Part shown: positions 53,460 through 63,365 of the stretch, piece by piece
Numbering within the stretch: position 1 is the first letter of the stretch
How the letters are laid out: each line of letters starts with the position of its first letter
Assembly (NCBI GenBank): GCA_942492025.1
Contig: CALODJ010000012.1
Span: 310,001-374,000, forward strand
Length of the DNA stretch: 64,000 nt
Direction of reading: 5' to 3'
Source: JABDQW01 sp942492025
GTDB taxonomy: Bacteria; Pseudomonadota; Gammaproteobacteria; SZUA-229
Position numbers and translations under genes: made by a program
Notes under the pieces: generated by a model
Database searches by the model: none
What the model saw: only the letters and a program-made list of their open reading frames with translations
What the model was told of the DNA's origin: nothing

Positions 53460-53849
53460 TCAGGGCAGTTGTACCGGTGGCGCTGATGTCCAGCCAGCTT
53501 TTTTGTGCTCTGCGACCACCGTAGTGTAGATGCCGCCGCGAACCATGAATTCCGCTGTCAGGCGCATGTATCTCGGCTGGCACGCCGCCACCATGTCGGC
53601 CAGAATGCGGTTGGTCACGGCCTCGTGAAATGCGCCTTCATCTCGAAAAGACCAGATATACAGTTTCAGTGACTTGAGTTCGATACAGGACCTGTCCGGG
53701 ACGTATTCGAGGTGCAGGGTAGCGAAATCCGGCTGGCCGGTTTTGGGGCACAGGCAGGTAAATTCGGGCATCCGTATACGAATGGTGTAATCCTTGTCAG
53801 GTTGAGGATTATCAAAGACTTCCAGCTGTTTTGACGGCTGACTTGGCAT
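53460..53849 (-). CDS. queF: NADPH-dependent 7-cyano-7-deazaguanine reductase
   Basis: Reduces preQ0 to preQ1 in queuosine synthesis. The short (type I) form: FTCLCPKTGQPDFATLHLEY contains the catalytic Cys and Asp, LKSLKLYIWSFRDEGAFHE the QueF signature with its Glu and His. The ATG at 53849 gives 129 residues; one at 53900 would add an unconserved start. No preQ1 riboswitch was recognised upstream. First gene of a four-gene operon. Confidence 0.95.
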   Translation of the reverse strand: MPSQPSKQLEVFDNPQPDKDYTIRIRMPEFTCLCPKTGQPDFATLHLEYVPDRSCIELKSLKLYIWSFRDEGAFHEAVTNRILADMVAACQPRYMRLTAEFMVRGGIYTTVVAEHKKAGWTSAPPVQLP

Positions 53850-53987
53850 GCTGAATCCTGTATATTCTGTCGGTTGAAAAAAGATGACAATTATACGCAT
53901 GGATTTATTATATTTCGCTGTCGATTTTCAGACTCGCTCATGTATACTAACGGCCAAATTATAATGATAAGGCACCCAGGATAGTTC

Positions 53988-56900
53988 ATGCGCCTGAGCA
54001 AGATTAAACTCGCCGGCTTTAAATCTTTCGTTGACCCAACAACACTCAAACTTCCCGGTAATCTCACCGGAATCGTCGGTCCCAACGGCTGTGGCAAGTC
54101 CAATGTGATCGATGCGGTGCGCTGGGTGATGGGTGAGTCATCCGCCAAACATCTGCGCGGCAGCTCGATGGAGGATGTCATTTTCAACGGTTCCTCCGGA
54201 CGCAAGCCCGTGGGCATGGCCTCGGTCGAGCTGTTGTTCGACAACAGCGATGGCACCGCGCCCGGTCCCTACGCGCAGTACAACGAAATCTCCGTGAAAC
54301 GCTCGGTGACGCGCGATGGCCAGTCCAAGTATTACCTGAACAATTCTCACTGCCGCCGGCGTGATATTGCTGACCTGTTCCTTGGCACCGGCCTGGGTCC
54401 GCGCAGTTACGCCATCATCGAGCAGGGCATGATTTCCCGTCTGATCGAAGCCAAGCCGGAAGAGATGCGTGTCTACCTCGAGGAAGCCGCCGGGATCTCC
54501 AAGTACAAGGAGAGGCGCAAGGAGACCGAAAACCGTATCCGTCATACGCGGGACAACCTCGCCCGGCTGGATGATCTGCTCGAAGAAATCGACAAACAGC
54601 TGGCACGTCTGAAAAGGCAAAGCAGGGCGGCCGAGCGTTACAAGGAGCTGAAGGCCGACGAGCGCCAGTACAAGGCCGAACAGCTGGCGTTGCGTTGGCG
54701 CGAACTGAAACGTGAGCTCGACGGGCGCGACCAGGAGATCAAGCAGACCGATGCCCACCTCGAAAAACTCGTGACTGAGCAACGCACCATCGAATCGAAA
54801 ATAGAGTCACAGCGTCAGCAGCATGATGAGGCCAACGACGAGCTGAACAAGATCCAGGGGCAGTACTACAGCCTGGGTGCTGACATTTCAGGCATCGAAC
54901 AGAATATCAAGTACCAGCAGGATTTGCAGCAGCGTCAACGAACAGACATGGAGCAAATCGAGGCAGAACTCAACGAAACCATTGTGTCTCTGCAAAAAGA
55001 CCGTGACAGTATTGAAGAACTGTCCAGTCAGTTGGCTCTTGATACGCCTGATCTTGAACAAACACGCGATAAGGAAACAGAAATAAGCCAGTTGTACCAC
55101 AAGGCCGAAGAGGCAATGCACGACTGGCAACAAATCTGGGACGATTTCAACAAGGACTATTCTGACACCACGCAGAAAGCGCAGGTTGAAAATTCACGTA
55201 TTGAACAACTCGAACGTCACATCGAGCAGTTACAGCAGCGGCTGAAACGTATCGAGCATGAACAGGAAGCACTGAGCGGTGAGAATCTTGATGAAAAGAT
55301 CGCCGAATTGCAGCAACGCCTGAGCGTGATCGAGCAGGAAAAAGTGGCACATGAGCACAAGCATGGCGACTTATTATCGAAGATTCGCGAAACGCGTGAA
55401 CAGATCGTTGAGAGTGAACAGCAGGCGGCTGCACAACGACGCAAGATACATGAACACCAGGGGCGCTTATCTTCGCTGGAGGCGCTGCAGCAGGCCGCAC
55501 TGGGTAAAGAAGATCGACCGGTCAATCAATGGCTGGAACGGCAGGGCTTGAGCGGTAAAAAACGTTTCGCCCAGCAACTCGAAGTTGAGCCTGGCTGGGA
55601 ACGTGCCGTAGAGACCGTGCTCGGGGATACGCTGGAGGCTGTGTGCGTAGACGAGTTAGATCATCTCAGCAGAACTCTGACCGAGCTCGACAAAAGCAAT
55701 TTATCACTGGTCGAGACAGCATCATCGTCTTCTTCTGGAAACAGCCTGCCGTCCTCTTCAGGCCTGCTGCTGGAAAAAATCCGCTCTGATCTTGAACTCG
55801 ACCAGTTCATGTACGGTATTCGTATCGCCGATGATCTCGAAACAGCGCTATTGATGCGTACCTCGCTGGCCAAGGGTGAGAGTGTTATCACACCTGACGG
55901 TGTCTGGATTGGCAGAAACTGGCTGCGCATTTCCCGCGATCAGCAGGCCAAGCAGGGCGTACTGGCGCGCGAGCATGCTATTCGCGATATCCAGCAGCAG
56001 CTCGAAGACCTCGAACAGACCGTCGCAGAATTGAATCAGCGGCTGCATACCGAGCGTGAACAGCTGCAAGCACATGAGCACAGGCGTGAACAGGTGCAGA
56101 AGGCACTGAATCTCAAGCATAGCGAAATCAATGACGTTCAGTCCAGAATCAACGCGCACCTGTCCCGGCAGGAGCATGTCAGCAAGCATGGCGAAAACCT
56201 GGCCGCTGAATATGCTGAAATCGAACAGCAGGTCAGTGCCGAGAACGCGGAAATCGAACAGGCCACACTCACACGCGATGCGTCGGTTGCATTGCTGGAA
56301 GAATTGGGCGAGAAACGCGAGCAACTTTCCAGCCGACGCGACGCCCTGCGCGAGCAAGTGCAGCAGTATTGGCAGGAATTGCAGCAGCAACGTGAACAGT
56401 TGCAAACGCTGGCCGTACGCATAGAGGGTATGAACACACGCAAGCAGAGCCTTGAGTTCAACATAGCGCGCCTGACGCACAACCAGGAAACACAACAACA
56501 GCGCAAGAATGAGCTCAAGGTAATACTCGACAAATCTGGCGAGCCTGTCGAGCGTCTGCAGCAGCAGTTGAAGGCACTGCTGGAGCAGCGGCTGGAAGCC
56601 GAACAAGCCTTGGCCGACGCCCGCAGATTCGTTGAAGCCATCAACCACCAGCTCAAAGAGCTTGAATCCGATCGTGGCGAACACGAACAATTCATCCAGC
56701 AAGTCCGCGGTAATCTCGAACAGATGAAGCTTGACAGCCAGGAGCTACGCGTTCGCAGCAAGACCGCTGTGGAACAGCTTGAGGAAATCGGCCACACACC
56801 TGAACAGCTACTTACTGCTCTGGATGATCAGGTGAACAGTGCCGACTGGAGTGAAAAAATCACGGCTATAGCGCAACGCATTTCCCGTCTGGGCCCGATC

Positions 56901-57503
56901 AACCTGGCTGCGATCGATGAATACCAGCAAGAGCAGGAGCGCAAGAAATACCTGGACGAACAGCATGCGGATGTATCTGGAGCTCTGGAAACGCTGGAAA
57001 ATGCCATTGCGAAAATAGACAAGGAAACGCGGACGCGATTCAAGGAAACCTACGACCACGTCAACAGCCGGCTCAAGCAAAAGTTCCCGCGTCTGTTTGG
57101 CGGTGGCGCGGCCTATCTGGAAATGACGGGCGATGACCTGTTGAGTACCGGCATCACGGTCATGGCAAGACCACCGGGAAAACGCATTACCAATATCCAT
57201 TTGCTGTCGGGTGGTGAAAAAGCTCTGACAGCAGTGGCACTGGTGTTCTCTATCTTTGAGCTGAATCCAGCGCCTTTCTGTATCCTCGATGAGGTTGATG
57301 CACCACTGGATGAGGCCAATGTCGGACGTTTTTGTCAGATTGTAAAAGACATGTCTGAAGCCGTTCAGTTCATCTACATCACCCATAACAAAACGACCAT
57401 GGAATTGTCAGAACAGCTCAGTGGCGTCACCATGCGCGAAGCGGGTGTGTCACGACTGGTCTCTGTTGATGTTGCGGAAGCTGCGACCATGGCGGCAGTT
57501 TAA
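53988..57503 (+). CDS. smc: Chromosome segregation protein Smc
   Basis: ATPase core of bacterial condensin. The N-terminal head has FKSFVDPTTLKLPGNLTGIV and Walker A GPNGCGKSNVIDAVRWVMGE, with the R-loop area and Q-loop. Two long coiled coils (about 170-500 and 660-1010) flank the hinge (about 515-650). The C-terminal head has the signature LLSGGEKALTAVALVFSIF and Walker B FCILDEVDAPLDEANV. At 1171 residues it has the normal length. It works with ScpA and ScpB encoded at 36591-38371. AGGA precedes the ATG. Its TAA stop is the first triplet of a repeat at 57501. Confidence 0.98.
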   Translation: MRLSKIKLAGFKSFVDPTTLKLPGNLTGIVGPNGCGKSNVIDAVRWVMGESSAKHLRGSSMEDVIFNGSSGRKPVGMASVELLFDNSDGTAPGPYAQYNEISVKRSVTRDGQSKYYLNNSHCRRRDIADLFLGTGLGPRSYAIIEQGMISRLIEAKPEEMRVYLEEAAGISKYKERRKETENRIRHTRDNLARLDDLLEEIDKQLARLKRQSRAAERYKELKADERQYKAEQLALRWRELKRELDGRDQEIKQTDAHLEKLVTEQRTIESKIESQRQQHDEANDELNKIQGQYYSLGADISGIEQNIKYQQDLQQRQRTDMEQIEAELNETIVSLQKDRDSIEELSSQLALDTPDLEQTRDKETEISQLYHKAEEAMHDWQQIWDDFNKDYSDTTQKAQVENSRIEQLERHIEQLQQRLKRIEHEQEALSGENLDEKIAELQQRLSVIEQEKVAHEHKHGDLLSKIRETREQIVESEQQAAAQRRKIHEHQGRLSSLEALQQAALGKEDRPVNQWLERQGLSGKKRFAQQLEVEPGWERAVETVLGDTLEAVCVDELDHLSRTLTELDKSNLSLVETASSSSSGNSLPSSSGLLLEKIRSDLELDQFMYGIRIADDLETALLMRTSLAKGESVITPDGVWIGRNWLRISRDQQAKQGVLAREHAIRDIQQQLEDLEQTVAELNQRLHTEREQLQAHEHRREQVQKALNLKHSEINDVQSRINAHLSRQEHVSKHGENLAAEYAEIEQQVSAENAEIEQATLTRDASVALLEELGEKREQLSSRRDALREQVQQYWQELQQQREQLQTLAVRIEGMNTRKQSLEFNIARLTHNQETQQQRKNELKVILDKSGEPVERLQQQLKALLEQRLEAEQALADARRFVEAINHQLKELESDRGEHEQFIQQVRGNLEQMKLDSQELRVRSKTAVEQLEEIGHTPEQLLTALDDQVNSADWSEKITAIAQRISRLGPINLAAIDEYQQEQERKKYLDEQHADVSGALETLENAIAKIDKETRTRFKETYDHVNSRLKQKFPRLFGGGAAYLEMTGDDLLSTGITVMARPPGKRITNIHLLSGGEKALTAVALVFSIFELNPAPFCILDEVDAPLDEANVGRFCQIVKDMSEAVQFIYITHNKTTMELSEQLSGVTMREAGVSRLVSVDVAEAATMAAV

Positions 57504-57581
57504 CCCGCGTATTGCACCAAGGTGGACGCTTAATGAAGAATATTTGTCGACATTACAATCCTTCATGCAATATGCGGGCTA
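57501..57581. repeat. Family 2 inverted-repeat element at the smc stop
   Basis: 81 bp with 16-bp ends TAACCCGCGTATTGCA (57501-57516) and TGCAATATGCGGGCTA (57566-57581), matching in 14 of 16 positions. The first three bases are the smc stop codon, and the element ends 15 bp before the zipA ATG, so it fills almost the whole gap. Non-coding. Confidence 0.8.
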
Positions 57582-57596
57582 GCCCACTGGTGAGAG

Positions 57597-58418
57597 ATGG
57601 ATAACTTTCGCTGGATACTGCTCTCTGTCGGCATTGTCATAATCATTGTCATATATCTGATCAGCAAGAAGAACAAGCGTGATTTCTACCTTGATGACGA
57701 CGACATCTCTGAAGATCTGCCTGACATCAATGCCCTTGACCTCGATGACCTGGACGAAGGTGTGGGTGAAGTACGCATCGTTGCGCGCACAGATGATGAC
57801 TTGACTTTATACGGTGACGAAACGTCCCCTGCACACCATCCGGATGTACACCAGCAACCAGAGAACGAGGCTGTGGCTGAGTCTGAGTCTGCTGAGGCAG
57901 CAGTCACCGAGGCTACGGAAGAACAAACACCACGTCCAAAGTCCGCGTCGGAACCCGCCGTGGAGAAAGGTATGCATGCTGAAGCCAGGCAAGCAACTGA
58001 AACCGGCTTGGCCGAAACCGTGCTGGTACTCAATATCATGGCCCGCGATGGTTCGACGCTTTCTGGTAAAAGCATCAACAGTCTTGCGCTTGCCAACAAG
58101 CTGGTATTTGGCAGCATGGATATCTATCATCGTATGGATGATCATGATCAACCAGTATTTAGCCTGGTCAACATGGTGAAACCCGGTAGTTTTGATCCGT
58201 CGGCAATTCACGATCTGACAACGCCGGGAATATCTCTGTTTATGCAGCTTCCGGGGCCGGCGAACGCGAGTGATGCTTTCAATGAAATGTTGCAGACTGC
58301 TTACCGTATGTCTGAAATGCTGGAAGCCCGTCTGTGTGACCAGCGCAGGCAGCCCCTGACGGAATCTGTTGTTGAAAAGTATCGCAATACAGCGGCTTCT
58401 TTTGATGACAACAACTGA
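57597..58418 (+). CDS. zipA: Cell division protein ZipA
   Basis: Bitopic anchor tying FtsZ to the inner membrane. An N-terminal membrane helix (about residues 5-23; FRWILLSVGIVIIIVIYLI) is followed by a charged linker rich in Asp/Glu and then Pro/Ala/Glu (about 25-135), and a C-terminal FtsZ-binding domain (about 138-262; TVLVLNIMARDGSTLSGKS, MDIYHRMDDHDQPVFSLVNM, GISLFMQLPGP). The smc-zipA-ligA order is common in Gammaproteobacteria. Family 2 repeats lie on both sides. Confidence 0.95.
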   Translation: MDNFRWILLSVGIVIIIVIYLISKKNKRDFYLDDDDISEDLPDINALDLDDLDEGVGEVRIVARTDDDLTLYGDETSPAHHPDVHQQPENEAVAESESAEAAVTEATEEQTPRPKSASEPAVEKGMHAEARQATETGLAETVLVLNIMARDGSTLSGKSINSLALANKLVFGSMDIYHRMDDHDQPVFSLVNMVKPGSFDPSAIHDLTTPGISLFMQLPGPANASDAFNEMLQTAYRMSEMLEARLCDQRRQPLTESVVEKYRNTAASFDDNN

Positions 58419-58459
58419 CCGGCATTTCTCATCACGCACCCTGATCAGAAATGCAGGCT
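58417..58459. repeat. Family 2 hairpin between zipA and ligA
   Basis: GGCATTTCT (58421-58429) and AGAAATGCAGGCT (58447-58459) can pair across a 17-nt loop. It begins at the zipA stop and ends 4 bp before the ligA GTG. Ends related to the gltA hairpin at 23745. Confidence 0.65.
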
Positions 58460-58463
58460 AAGA

Positions 58464-60479
58464 GTGATAGATAAAGCAGTAAAAAGGGATGCCTTGCGTA
58501 TTGATCAGTTGCGCGATCAATTAAATCATCATTCGTATCTGTATTACGTTCTGGACAACCCCGAAATCCCAGATAGTGAATACGACCGCCTGTATCGAGA
58601 ACTGCAACAGCTCGAACAAAGATACCCGGACAGGATTACAGACGATTCGCCGACCCAGCGTGTTGGTGGGCAGCCGCTGAAATCTTTTTCGCAAGTCAAA
58701 CACCGTATGCCGATGTTGTCGCTCGACAACGTTTTCAGCGAGGAGGAACTAACAGCATTTTTGAAACGAATAACTGACAGGCTTGGTCTCGACCGGGAAC
58801 TTGAGTTCAATGCGGAACCAAAGCTTGATGGTCTTGCGGTCAGTCTCGTTTACCAAAATGGTTTGTTTGTCCAGGCGGCTACACGCGGTGACGGTACAAT
58901 CGGTGAAGACGTTACGCAAAATGTCAAAACCATTCACTCAGTCCCATTGCGTTTGAGCGGAAAGCATATACCTGAACTGCTTGAGGTACGCGGTGAGGTG
59001 TTCATGCACAAGAAGGGTTTTAACAAACTCAACCAGCGTGCACTGGAGCAAGGGGAAAAAACGTTTGTGAATCCACGCAATGCTGCCGCTGGTAGTCTAC
59101 GTCAGCTAGATCCAAAGATCACTGCCAGCCGCCCATTGGCCTTTTACTGTTACGCAACCGGGGGCGCTGAAGCTGGTCATTTACCCGATACCCAGCACAA
59201 AATTTTGTTGCAGCTGCAACGATGGGGCCTGCCTGTTTGTCCGGAAATCAGGCTGACCAAAGGCGTTGAAGGTTGTATCGAATATTATGAGGTCGTGCAA
59301 CAAAAGCGCGATGATCTTCCCTATGACATTGATGGCGTTGTGTATAAGGTGAATGATATTGCATTGCAGCAAAGGCTGGGTTCTGTTGCACGTGCGCCTC
59401 GCTGGGCCGTTGCACATAAGTTTCCTGCGCAGGAAGAAATTACAACTATATCGAACGTGGATTTTCAAGTCGGACGCACCGGTGCCATTACACCCGTTGC
59501 CCGACTGGAACCCGTTTTTGTCGGCGGTGTTACGGTCAGTAATGCGACTTTGCATAATATGGATGAGATTGAACGCAAGGATGTCCGTGTTGGCGACAAG
59601 GTATTCATAAGACGTGCAGGCGACGTTATCCCCGAAGTTGTCCGCGTGGTTCCTGGCTCAAGAAAGGACAAGTTGAAAAAGATCAAGCTGCCGAAAAAAT
59701 GTCCCGTGTGTGGTTCTGATATTGAACGCATTGAAGGCGAAGCCATTGCGCGTTGTACCGGTGGACTGATTTGCAGGGCACAACGTTCTGAAGCGATCAA
59801 ACACTTCGCATCGCGCAAAGCGATGGATATCGACGGGCTGGGCGACAAACTGGTCGAGCAAATGGTCGGGGCGGGCATGATTGAGTCAGTGGTTGATCTG
59901 TACAGACTCAAGAGTGATCAGGTTGCCGGGCTGGAGCGCATGGGGCAGAAATCTGCCGAAAATCTCATTGTTGCTATCGACAACAGTAAAAAGCCTGAAC
60001 TTGCAAAACTGATTTATGCACTGGGTATACGTGAAGTAGGTGAGGCGACAGCTCGATCACTCGCGCAGTCATTCGGAAACCTGCAGGCAATTATCGATGC
60101 GAACGAGGATACCTTGCAACAAATACAGGATATCGGCCCGGTTGTTGCCAAACATATTACCCATTTCTTTGCTCAGGAACACAACAAGCAGGTCATCAAT
60201 GAGCTGATAAAGGTAATTGATATCCAGTTACCGGCTGTCGGTCAGGGTGAACAGACATTGTCGGGTAAGACATTTGTTATTACCGGAACATTGCCGACTA
60301 TGACACGCGATGAAGCCAGGGAGCTGCTGCAGTCTGCCGGGGCAAAAGTCAGCGGCAGCATATCGGTAAAGACCGACTACCTGCTGGCGGGAGAGAAGGC
60401 TGGATCCAAACGTGCAAAAGCAGAGAAGCTTGGTGTTGAAGTCATCGATGAATACAGGCTCTGGGAACTGTTGGGTTGA
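58464..60479 (+). CDS. ligA: NAD-dependent DNA ligase LigA
   Basis: Seals nicks in DNA using NAD. Domain order: Ia (1-70), adenylation domain with the AMP-accepting Lys120 in NAEPKLDGLAVSL, OB fold (about 320-400), a four-cysteine zinc finger (CPVCGSDIERIEGEAIARC...C, about 408-432), helix-hairpin-helix repeats and a C-terminal BRCT domain (about 595-671; GKTFVITGTLPTMTRDEA). At 671 residues it is typical. The GTG start lacks a strong ribosome-binding site because a repeat hairpin occupies the leader, so translation may depend on zipA. Confidence 0.97.
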   Translation: MIDKAVKRDALRIDQLRDQLNHHSYLYYVLDNPEIPDSEYDRLYRELQQLEQRYPDRITDDSPTQRVGGQPLKSFSQVKHRMPMLSLDNVFSEEELTAFLKRITDRLGLDRELEFNAEPKLDGLAVSLVYQNGLFVQAATRGDGTIGEDVTQNVKTIHSVPLRLSGKHIPELLEVRGEVFMHKKGFNKLNQRALEQGEKTFVNPRNAAAGSLRQLDPKITASRPLAFYCYATGGAEAGHLPDTQHKILLQLQRWGLPVCPEIRLTKGVEGCIEYYEVVQQKRDDLPYDIDGVVYKVNDIALQQRLGSVARAPRWAVAHKFPAQEEITTISNVDFQVGRTGAITPVARLEPVFVGGVTVSNATLHNMDEIERKDVRVGDKVFIRRAGDVIPEVVRVVPGSRKDKLKKIKLPKKCPVCGSDIERIEGEAIARCTGGLICRAQRSEAIKHFASRKAMDIDGLGDKLVEQMVGAGMIESVVDLYRLKSDQVAGLERMGQKSAENLIVAIDNSKKPELAKLIYALGIREVGEATARSLAQSFGNLQAIIDANEDTLQQIQDIGPVVAKHITHFFAQEHNKQVINELIKVIDIQLPAVGQGEQTLSGKTFVITGTLPTMTRDEARELLQSAGAKVSGSISVKTDYLLAGEKAGSKRAKAEKLGVEVIDEYRLWELLG

Positions 60480-60508
60480 TAGCCTGTTAGTTCAAGCACA
60501 GCGGGCTA
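60480..60508. repeat. Weak family 2 hairpin at the ligA 3' end
   Basis: TAGCCTGT and ACAGCGGGCTA can pair imperfectly just after the ligA stop. The match is much weaker than at the other sites, and it may instead act as a shared 3' hairpin for the convergent cyclase gene. Confidence 0.35.
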
Positions 60509-60517
60509 AGATTCTTA

Positions 60518-62728
60518 TCACACCGATTCGTGAGAATATGAGCCATCCCAGTCATCACTTGGGGGGTGCTCGCGGTAGTGGTTGATACGATCACGATATA
60601 TCTGGTAGATTTTACGTTGCAGGTCAGCACGGGTAAGTACGTCTAATTCCCGCTCTGCCTCGTCCCATTGGCGTTCACAGAAATACCTGAGGGCGAGGTG
60701 ATAATGTTCCAGGTTTGCGCGATCCGATTCGCTGATGCTGTCTTTCTGGCCAAGCGGTTCATAGATCGTGACGGGTCTGTCCCTGCCCTTGACCCTGACC
60801 CGGTCGAGCTCGCGGAATTCGAATTCCGCAACAGCATGGCGCGTATTTTCGCCAACAATGATCTCAACACCATAGAACTTCGTTAGTTTTTCAAGACGCG
60901 CTCCGAGGTTCACGGCATCACCAAGGACAGTATAATCAACACGAAACTGAGAACCCTTATTGCCGACATTCATTGCACCCGTGTTAATACCGATGCCGAT
61001 GTTGATTTGGGGCCAGTCACGCGCTGCAAATTCAACGTTAAGTTCGTGTATCCGCTGGATCATGTTCATCGCTGCACAGAGTGCGTGCAGGGCATGTTGT
61101 GGATCTTCGAGCGGTGCAGCCCAGAATGCCATGACGGCATCACCCATGTATTTATCTATCGTACCGCGATGTCGATGGATAGTGTCGGTCATGGGGGTGA
61201 GGATAGCGTTGATCAAGCGGGTGATCTCTTCAGGTTCCATGCGCTCGGATATAGAGGTGAAATTGCGTACATCAGAGAACAGTACGGTCATCTCACGAAT
61301 TTCGCCGTCGAGATTAATCTCGTCCATTTTCAGGCGGATTTCATCTAATAGGGCAGGTGGGATGTAGTGACCAAATAACCGGGTGAGTTTACGTTTAGCA
61401 CGATTTTCCGCAAAGAAGCCATAGGCCATTTGCATGATGAACAGGAAGACAACGAGTAAAACAGGTGTGGCTATCGGTAATACGAGTTGATAAGAGGTCC
61501 AGGCAATAAGGTTACCGGCAATCAGTACAACGACCAGTAAACTGCAAACCATCATCCCGGTAATAGGTGCCAGACGGGGTAGCAGAAATGTAAGGATTAA
61601 GCCCAGAGTCAGCAGTATGATGAATTCTACAGCGACTGTGTAACCGGGCTGATGCATAATAGTCCGGTCCAGAATTCCCTGAATGATATTAGCGTGAATT
61701 TCGAACCCTGGAAAAGCCGCCTGCAGCGGTGTTGTATGGATATCGTGCAGCCCGGCTGCTGATGAACCCAGCAATGCTATTTTTCCACGCAATAAATGGG
61801 TGGGTGCTTTTTCTTCAAGCACGTCTATTGCAGAGATGTACATGAAGCTTCTCTGCTTGCCGATATAAGGCACGAGCATGCCCGCATGCTCATCTACAGG
61901 CACTAACAAATCACCCAGCTTCAACCACTCGAGCACAGAGTCATTGCTGTTGTCTTGATTGGACCTGGTAATGAGTTCAAGTTTTGGAGATCCTAGCGCA
62001 GCGCGTGATGTAGCCAGAGCCAGCGATTCATATACCGCGGTTCCATGTTGTTGAAGAAGTGCGGCGCGTCTTGTAACACCGTCATTATCAAGCAGTGGAT
62101 TATCAATGAAACCGGCGCTTAACGCGCTTGATTGTAGAATATCGAGATTCGCAGTGTAGCCATTGGCAATCGTCAATGGAATTGGGTAGTGTGTGGCGGT
62201 AGTCATTAAACCCACAGGGTCGGGTAGCTGGCCTTTATGTGTGTCCGTATCCATGATAAATCCGAGGACTGTTGTACGCTTGCGCAAGCTTTGTGCAAAC
62301 CTTGTATCTGGCTGGATTGTATTAGAGATAATGGTAAATTCTCTGAGAAACGCGCTGTTGTTTTTTAATGGGCCATTGGCCAGTTGTCGCAACAGTCTTA
62401 GTCCGTCGTTGTCTTCCGCCTCAGCGAATACCATATCGAAACCGATCGTTTTGATCTGGTAGTGGTCGAAAAGAGCGTCAACAATATCGGCCAGGACAGT
62501 GCGCCCCCATGGCCAATGTCCAAGCGCAGCAAGGGTTTTTTCATCAATATCGATGAGCACGACCTGCTTGTCACTGGTTTGTGGCAGCATGAGATTCAAG
62601 CGCGCATCGTAAGACTGCTTTTCAACGGTGTCCAGGAAACGAACGGGTACTATGCTTGTAAGGTGTAACAGGAAGAAGAATATAAGTGCAATACTCAAGG
62701 CATAATTAGTGTATCGCAGGATATTCAC
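60518..62728 (-). CDS. CHASE2-domain adenylate cyclase (class III)
   Basis: Membrane signalling enzyme making cAMP. An N-terminal helix (7-25) leads to an extracellular CHASE2 sensor (about 30-355; VVLIDIDEKTLAALGHWPWGR), then three membrane helices (about 365-435) and a class III cyclase domain (about 480-660). The metal Asp residues are in VLFSDVRNFTSISE and YMGDAVMAFW; the Lys of TIDKYMGD and Asp of VLGDAVNLGARLE fit ATP rather than GTP as substrate. The GTG start gives 736 residues. It converges with ligA. The sensed signal is unknown. Confidence 0.92.
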   Translation of the reverse strand: MNILRYTNYALSIALIFFFLLHLTSIVPVRFLDTVEKQSYDARLNLMLPQTSDKQVVLIDIDEKTLAALGHWPWGRTVLADIVDALFDHYQIKTIGFDMVFAEAEDNDGLRLLRQLANGPLKNNSAFLREFTIISNTIQPDTRFAQSLRKRTTVLGFIMDTDTHKGQLPDPVGLMTTATHYPIPLTIANGYTANLDILQSSALSAGFIDNPLLDNDGVTRRAALLQQHGTAVYESLALATSRAALGSPKLELITRSNQDNSNDSVLEWLKLGDLLVPVDEHAGMLVPYIGKQRSFMYISAIDVLEEKAPTHLLRGKIALLGSSAAGLHDIHTTPLQAAFPGFEIHANIIQGILDRTIMHQPGYTVAVEFIILLTLGLILTFLLPRLAPITGMMVCSLLVVVLIAGNLIAWTSYQLVLPIATPVLLVVFLFIMQMAYGFFAENRAKRKLTRLFGHYIPPALLDEIRLKMDEINLDGEIREMTVLFSDVRNFTSISERMEPEEITRLINAILTPMTDTIHRHRGTIDKYMGDAVMAFWAAPLEDPQHALHALCAAMNMIQRIHELNVEFAARDWPQINIGIGINTGAMNVGNKGSQFRVDYTVLGDAVNLGARLEKLTKFYGVEIIVGENTRHAVAEFEFRELDRVRVKGRDRPVTIYEPLGQKDSISESDRANLEHYHLALRYFCERQWDEAERELDVLTRADLQRKIYQIYRDRINHYREHPPSDDWDGSYSHESV

Positions 62729-62876
62729 AGTGTTCTGGAGCGGTCAGGCTACGGTTTTTATATGATCGTCAAGAATCTTTGTGAAAACAGCAAACATGAA
62801 AAGGTACCGCCATGAAATTTATCATTAATCTTTTGAATTCTGTAGAATACCTCTATTTCATCCCATTGTGGAGTTT

Positions 62877-63275
62877 ATGGCGATTGCAATGATTGCTGGA
62901 ATCGGTATTGATATTGTTAATCATGAACGTATGGCGCGTATTCACAAACGCTTTGATGAAAAGTTTGCCAGGCGTATTCTCGACGAACAGGAAATGGAAG
63001 ATTACAACGATGCACCGTCGCCTGCCCGCTTTCTGGCCAAACGGTTTGCAGCGAAAGAAGCAGCGGCTAAGGCTCTGGGCACTGGTATTGCCAATGGAAT
63101 AACGTTCAATATGATTTGTGTCCGACACGACGATCAGGGCAGACCATTGGTAGAGTTACTGGCTAAAGCGGCAGAGTATGCACACTCAATTGGAGTGACC
63201 AAACAGTGGCTTAGTATCAGCGACGAACAGGAAAATTCGATCGCTCTGGTGGTGCTCGAGACAGGCGACAGTTGA
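62877..63275 (+). CDS. acpS: Holo-acyl-carrier-protein synthase
   Basis: Transfers phosphopantetheine from CoA to acyl carrier protein. MIAGIGIDIVNHERM has the metal-binding Asp, and RFLAKRFAAKEAAAKALGTG the conserved Glu-Lys signature; the ISDEQENSIALVVLE strand ends the fold. The start is among GTG 62868, ATG 62877 and ATG 62889; 62877 is chosen as a compromise with TGGAG nearby, but 62889 matches the usual family start. In many Gammaproteobacteria acpS follows pdxJ; that gene is not present here. Confidence 0.93.
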   Translation: MAIAMIAGIGIDIVNHERMARIHKRFDEKFARRILDEQEMEDYNDAPSPARFLAKRFAAKEAAAKALGTGIANGITFNMICVRHDDQGRPLVELLAKAAEYAHSIGVTKQWLSISDEQENSIALVVLETGDS

Positions 63276-63365
63276 TATACCATCGATGGTCTGTGAATAG
63301 ATATTTTATTCAATATTGTATCGAGCAAGATTTATGGCGGGCGTTCGTGTCTATACTGCGACAGC

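Noticed and set aside
53850..53987. preQ1 riboswitch ahead of queF
   Set aside because: The leader lacks the conserved preQ1-I hairpin and A-rich tail.
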